DNA of 22,959 bases, from the IMG/VR virus record IMGVR_UViG_3300009470_000010, positions 1 to 22,959 of that record. One strand, written 5' to 3'. The notes beneath the pieces were generated by a model, which searched no databases, was not told where the DNA came from, and saw nothing but the letters and a program-made list of their open reading frames with translations. A program made the translations under genes and the position numbers. The DNA comes from a virus. Of the stretch, positions 21,603 to 22,959 are shown one piece after another (the stretch's first letter is position 1; every line of letters begins with the position of its first letter).

Positions 21603-22824
21603 CGTACCGAGCACGCAACTGATCCAAGGTTAACTCTGACCCGTCTTTGCTGACCAATTTGGCAATGGCTGCGCTGGGTCCATACTTTTCTGACAGCGTG
21701 CGGAAGTAGGAAACCTTTCTGGCTCCTAGCGCTTGAGCTTGCCGCTGCAACAGATCGGCATCGGTCTCGCCTTTTTGCTTCTTGGCAAGCCATTGACCAT
21801 ATGACTCGTTGACCGGCACTTGTCCCGCTGCGCTAGCGCGTGTTGCCGTTGTAGATGGCGGCAGGATGTCCGGGTCGATTACCGGCACTGTGGTCGAGCG
21901 GCAGTTGAAATGCTGCGGCGGTGTTGGCCCTTTGCCATATTCAAACTCTTGACCATCCAATGCACGGCAAATGCTGCTGGTGCGGGTATCCAGTGTGGCC
22001 ACATAGCGATAGCGCTTAGTAATGTCTTGATTTGCTTCATATACCTGCTGGCTGGCGGTATTTGCTACTTGATTTACGCTAGTCCGCACCAGCGTTAGCA
22101 CCTGATTATCAGCCACTGCTGTTGCTTGGCCGCCTGCTGCAATCAGTTGCGGCACTGTGCGTGCTTCTTCGCCGAACTGCAATCTGCCAATCAAACGCCT
22201 AGCGATCTCTGGCGTTGGTTCACCGGTCAGCAACCCTTGTCGCACCACTTGACTGAACCGCTCGGCCTGGTCCACTGCAATACCCCTGAATGCCTTTGCG
22301 ACTACCTCACCATTGGGCAATGTGATGGTGGCACCTTGAGCGGCAGTGAGATTAAACGCACCGGTTCCCGCCTGCCGCGCCAGTGCTTCTGCGCCATAGA
22401 CCGCCTCGAACAAGTCATCACTCAATGCGACCACGTTGATCTGCGTCGGATCGGTCGTGACCACCGATTGCGCAAACTGTGGGCTGATCTCAACGGTGCG
22501 CACCGCATTACGAGCGCCAGCAGGTAGCGCGCGTGCTAACTGATCTGCCACAAACTCCGACTGCAACTGCGCAATGCCTTGCAGCTCCAGTGCTGTCAGC
22601 TCAGTTGCATCACCAGCCCATGTAGCAAGGCTGTCCTTTAATTGCGCAAGAATCGCACGCAACCGCGCAGCCTTGACAGGTGCTGCCAGCTCGTCAATGG
22701 TGCGTAGCTGGTTGACGCTATCAATGATGATGTCGTTGTACGCATTAATGATGCGTCGCGCAACGCTATTGCTGTAGCGGTTCAGATCAATGGCGTTACG
22801 GTATAGCGCCTCTGGTGTACTCAT
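21583..22824 (-). CDS. Minor head protein (Mu F / SPP1 gp7-like)
   Basis: The protein is 413 residues from the ATG at 22824, whose ATGA overlaps the stop of the preceding gene. A longer TTG start at 22851 is possible but lacks support. The long helical N-terminal part (MSTPEALYRNAIDLNRYSNS, then VARRIINAYNDIIIDSVNQL) binds near the portal in this family. The C-terminal domain at about 276-310 has ATLDTRTSSICRALDGQEF and PTPPQHFNCRS. This is the diagnostic D-x-R-T...C..ldGq...P..H..CR signature of the Mu F/SPP1 gp7 head-morphogenesis family, with Cys/His residues likely to bind metal. A further 100 residues follow the motif. The protein is packaged in small numbers and helps DNA delivery or capsid assembly. 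Confidence 0.9.
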   Translation of the reverse strand: MSTPEALYRNAIDLNRYSNSVARRIINAYNDIIIDSVNQLRTIDELAAPVKAARLRAILAQLKDSLATWAGDATELTALELQGIAQLQSEFVADQLARALPAGARNAVRTVEISPQFAQSVVTTDPTQINVVALSDDLFEAVYGAEALARQAGTGAFNLTAAQGATITLPNGEVVAKAFRGIAVDQAERFSQVVRQGLLTGEPTPEIARRLIGRLQFGEEARTVPQLIAAGGQATAVADNQVLTLVRTSVNQVANTASQQVYEANQDITKRYRYVATLDTRTSSICRALDGQEFEYGKGPTPPQHFNCRSTTVPVIDPDILPPSTTATRASAAGQVPVNESYGQWLAKKQKGETDADLLQRQAQALGARKVSYFRTLSEKYGPSAAIAKLVSKDGSELTLDQLRARYGAPKER

Positions 22825-22959
22825 GAGATAATGCCAAGCTGATCGGGGCAATACTGCGACCTGATGCTCACATCAGCGCCACGGGCTAAGGCACCACGTA
22901 CCGCAGCAGCGAAAGCGTCGAAACCATTCTGGCCGTCTTCCATGATGACCATCTCGTCT
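22821..22959 (-). CDS. C-terminal end of upstream gene (portal by position, unproven)
   Basis: The frame enters from the right edge and ends at the TGA (22823-22821) that overlaps the minor head ATG. The 45 visible residues are DEMVIMEDGQNGFDAFAAAV, then RGALARGADVSIRSQYCPDQ, then LGIIS. Portal genes normally precede the Mu F-type protein and overlap it like this, but the fragment carries no portal signature that I recognise. It could also be a small gene with its own ATG here (MVIMEDG...). Confidence 0.5.
   Translation of the reverse strand, partial: DEMVIMEDGQNGFDAFAAAVRGALARGADVSIRSQYCPDQLGIIS

Noticed and set aside
22825-22851. Nine-codon N-terminal extension of the minor head protein from a TTG
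   Set aside because: It lies fully inside the preceding gene; the ATG at 22824 with an ATGA overlap matches the spacing used throughout the operon.

Overview
The window is the structural (head, neck, tail, tail-fibre) late region of a long-tailed, non-contractile (siphovirus-type) tailed phage or prophage. Almost everything is encoded on the minus strand, so transcription runs from the right edge to the left edge. The lambda-like order of tail genes, a tape-measure protein of 776 residues and the absence of any sheath or baseplate-wedge gene support siphovirus morphology. By eye GC is in the mid-50s percent. The host is most likely a picocyanobacterium (Synechococcus/Cyanobium type): the partial gene at the left edge has the proline-rich, tryptophan-rich, GADQELEACC-containing pattern that I associate with small cyanobacterial proteins, and the fibre, neck and decoration proteins resemble cyanophage structural proteins. 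This is recalled family knowledge, not a database search.

Head module (right, about 17.1-22.96 kb): the end of an upstream gene (portal by position, not proven), a Mu F/SPP1 gp7-type minor head protein, a 46-residue basic protein, a single small plus-strand gene, a scaffold-like coiled-coil protein, an HK97-fold (Gp13-like) major capsid protein, a probable decoration protein, a 57-residue protein whose 3' end is overprinted on the next gene, and the head-tail connector. Then come three small genes (75, 68 and 168 residues) that look like head/neck surface proteins, followed by the head-closure protein. Neck and tail tube (about 15.0-17.1 kb): HK97 gp10-like protein, tail terminator, major tail protein and a tail assembly chaperone followed by a second short frame that may be reached by frameshifting.

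Tail tip (7.9-14.9 kb): tape measure, then homologues in the lambda order M, L, K, J, with no separate I gene. Adhesion module (0.4-7.9 kb): unexpectedly two further tail-tube-like proteins, a 984-residue repeat fibre, a 56-residue linker-like protein and a second 984-residue fibre ending in a self-cleaving Peptidase_S74 chaperone domain. The left edge holds the start of the cyanobacterial-type small gene.

Most genes overlap by 1-4 bases (ATGA, GTGA, TGATG, TAATG), implying one or a few translationally coupled operons. The few true gaps share a TA(G/A)ACTG motif at the preceding stop codon, a candidate late-promoter or processing element. No tRNA, CRISPR, insertion sequence, integrase, lysis or replication gene is visible in this window.
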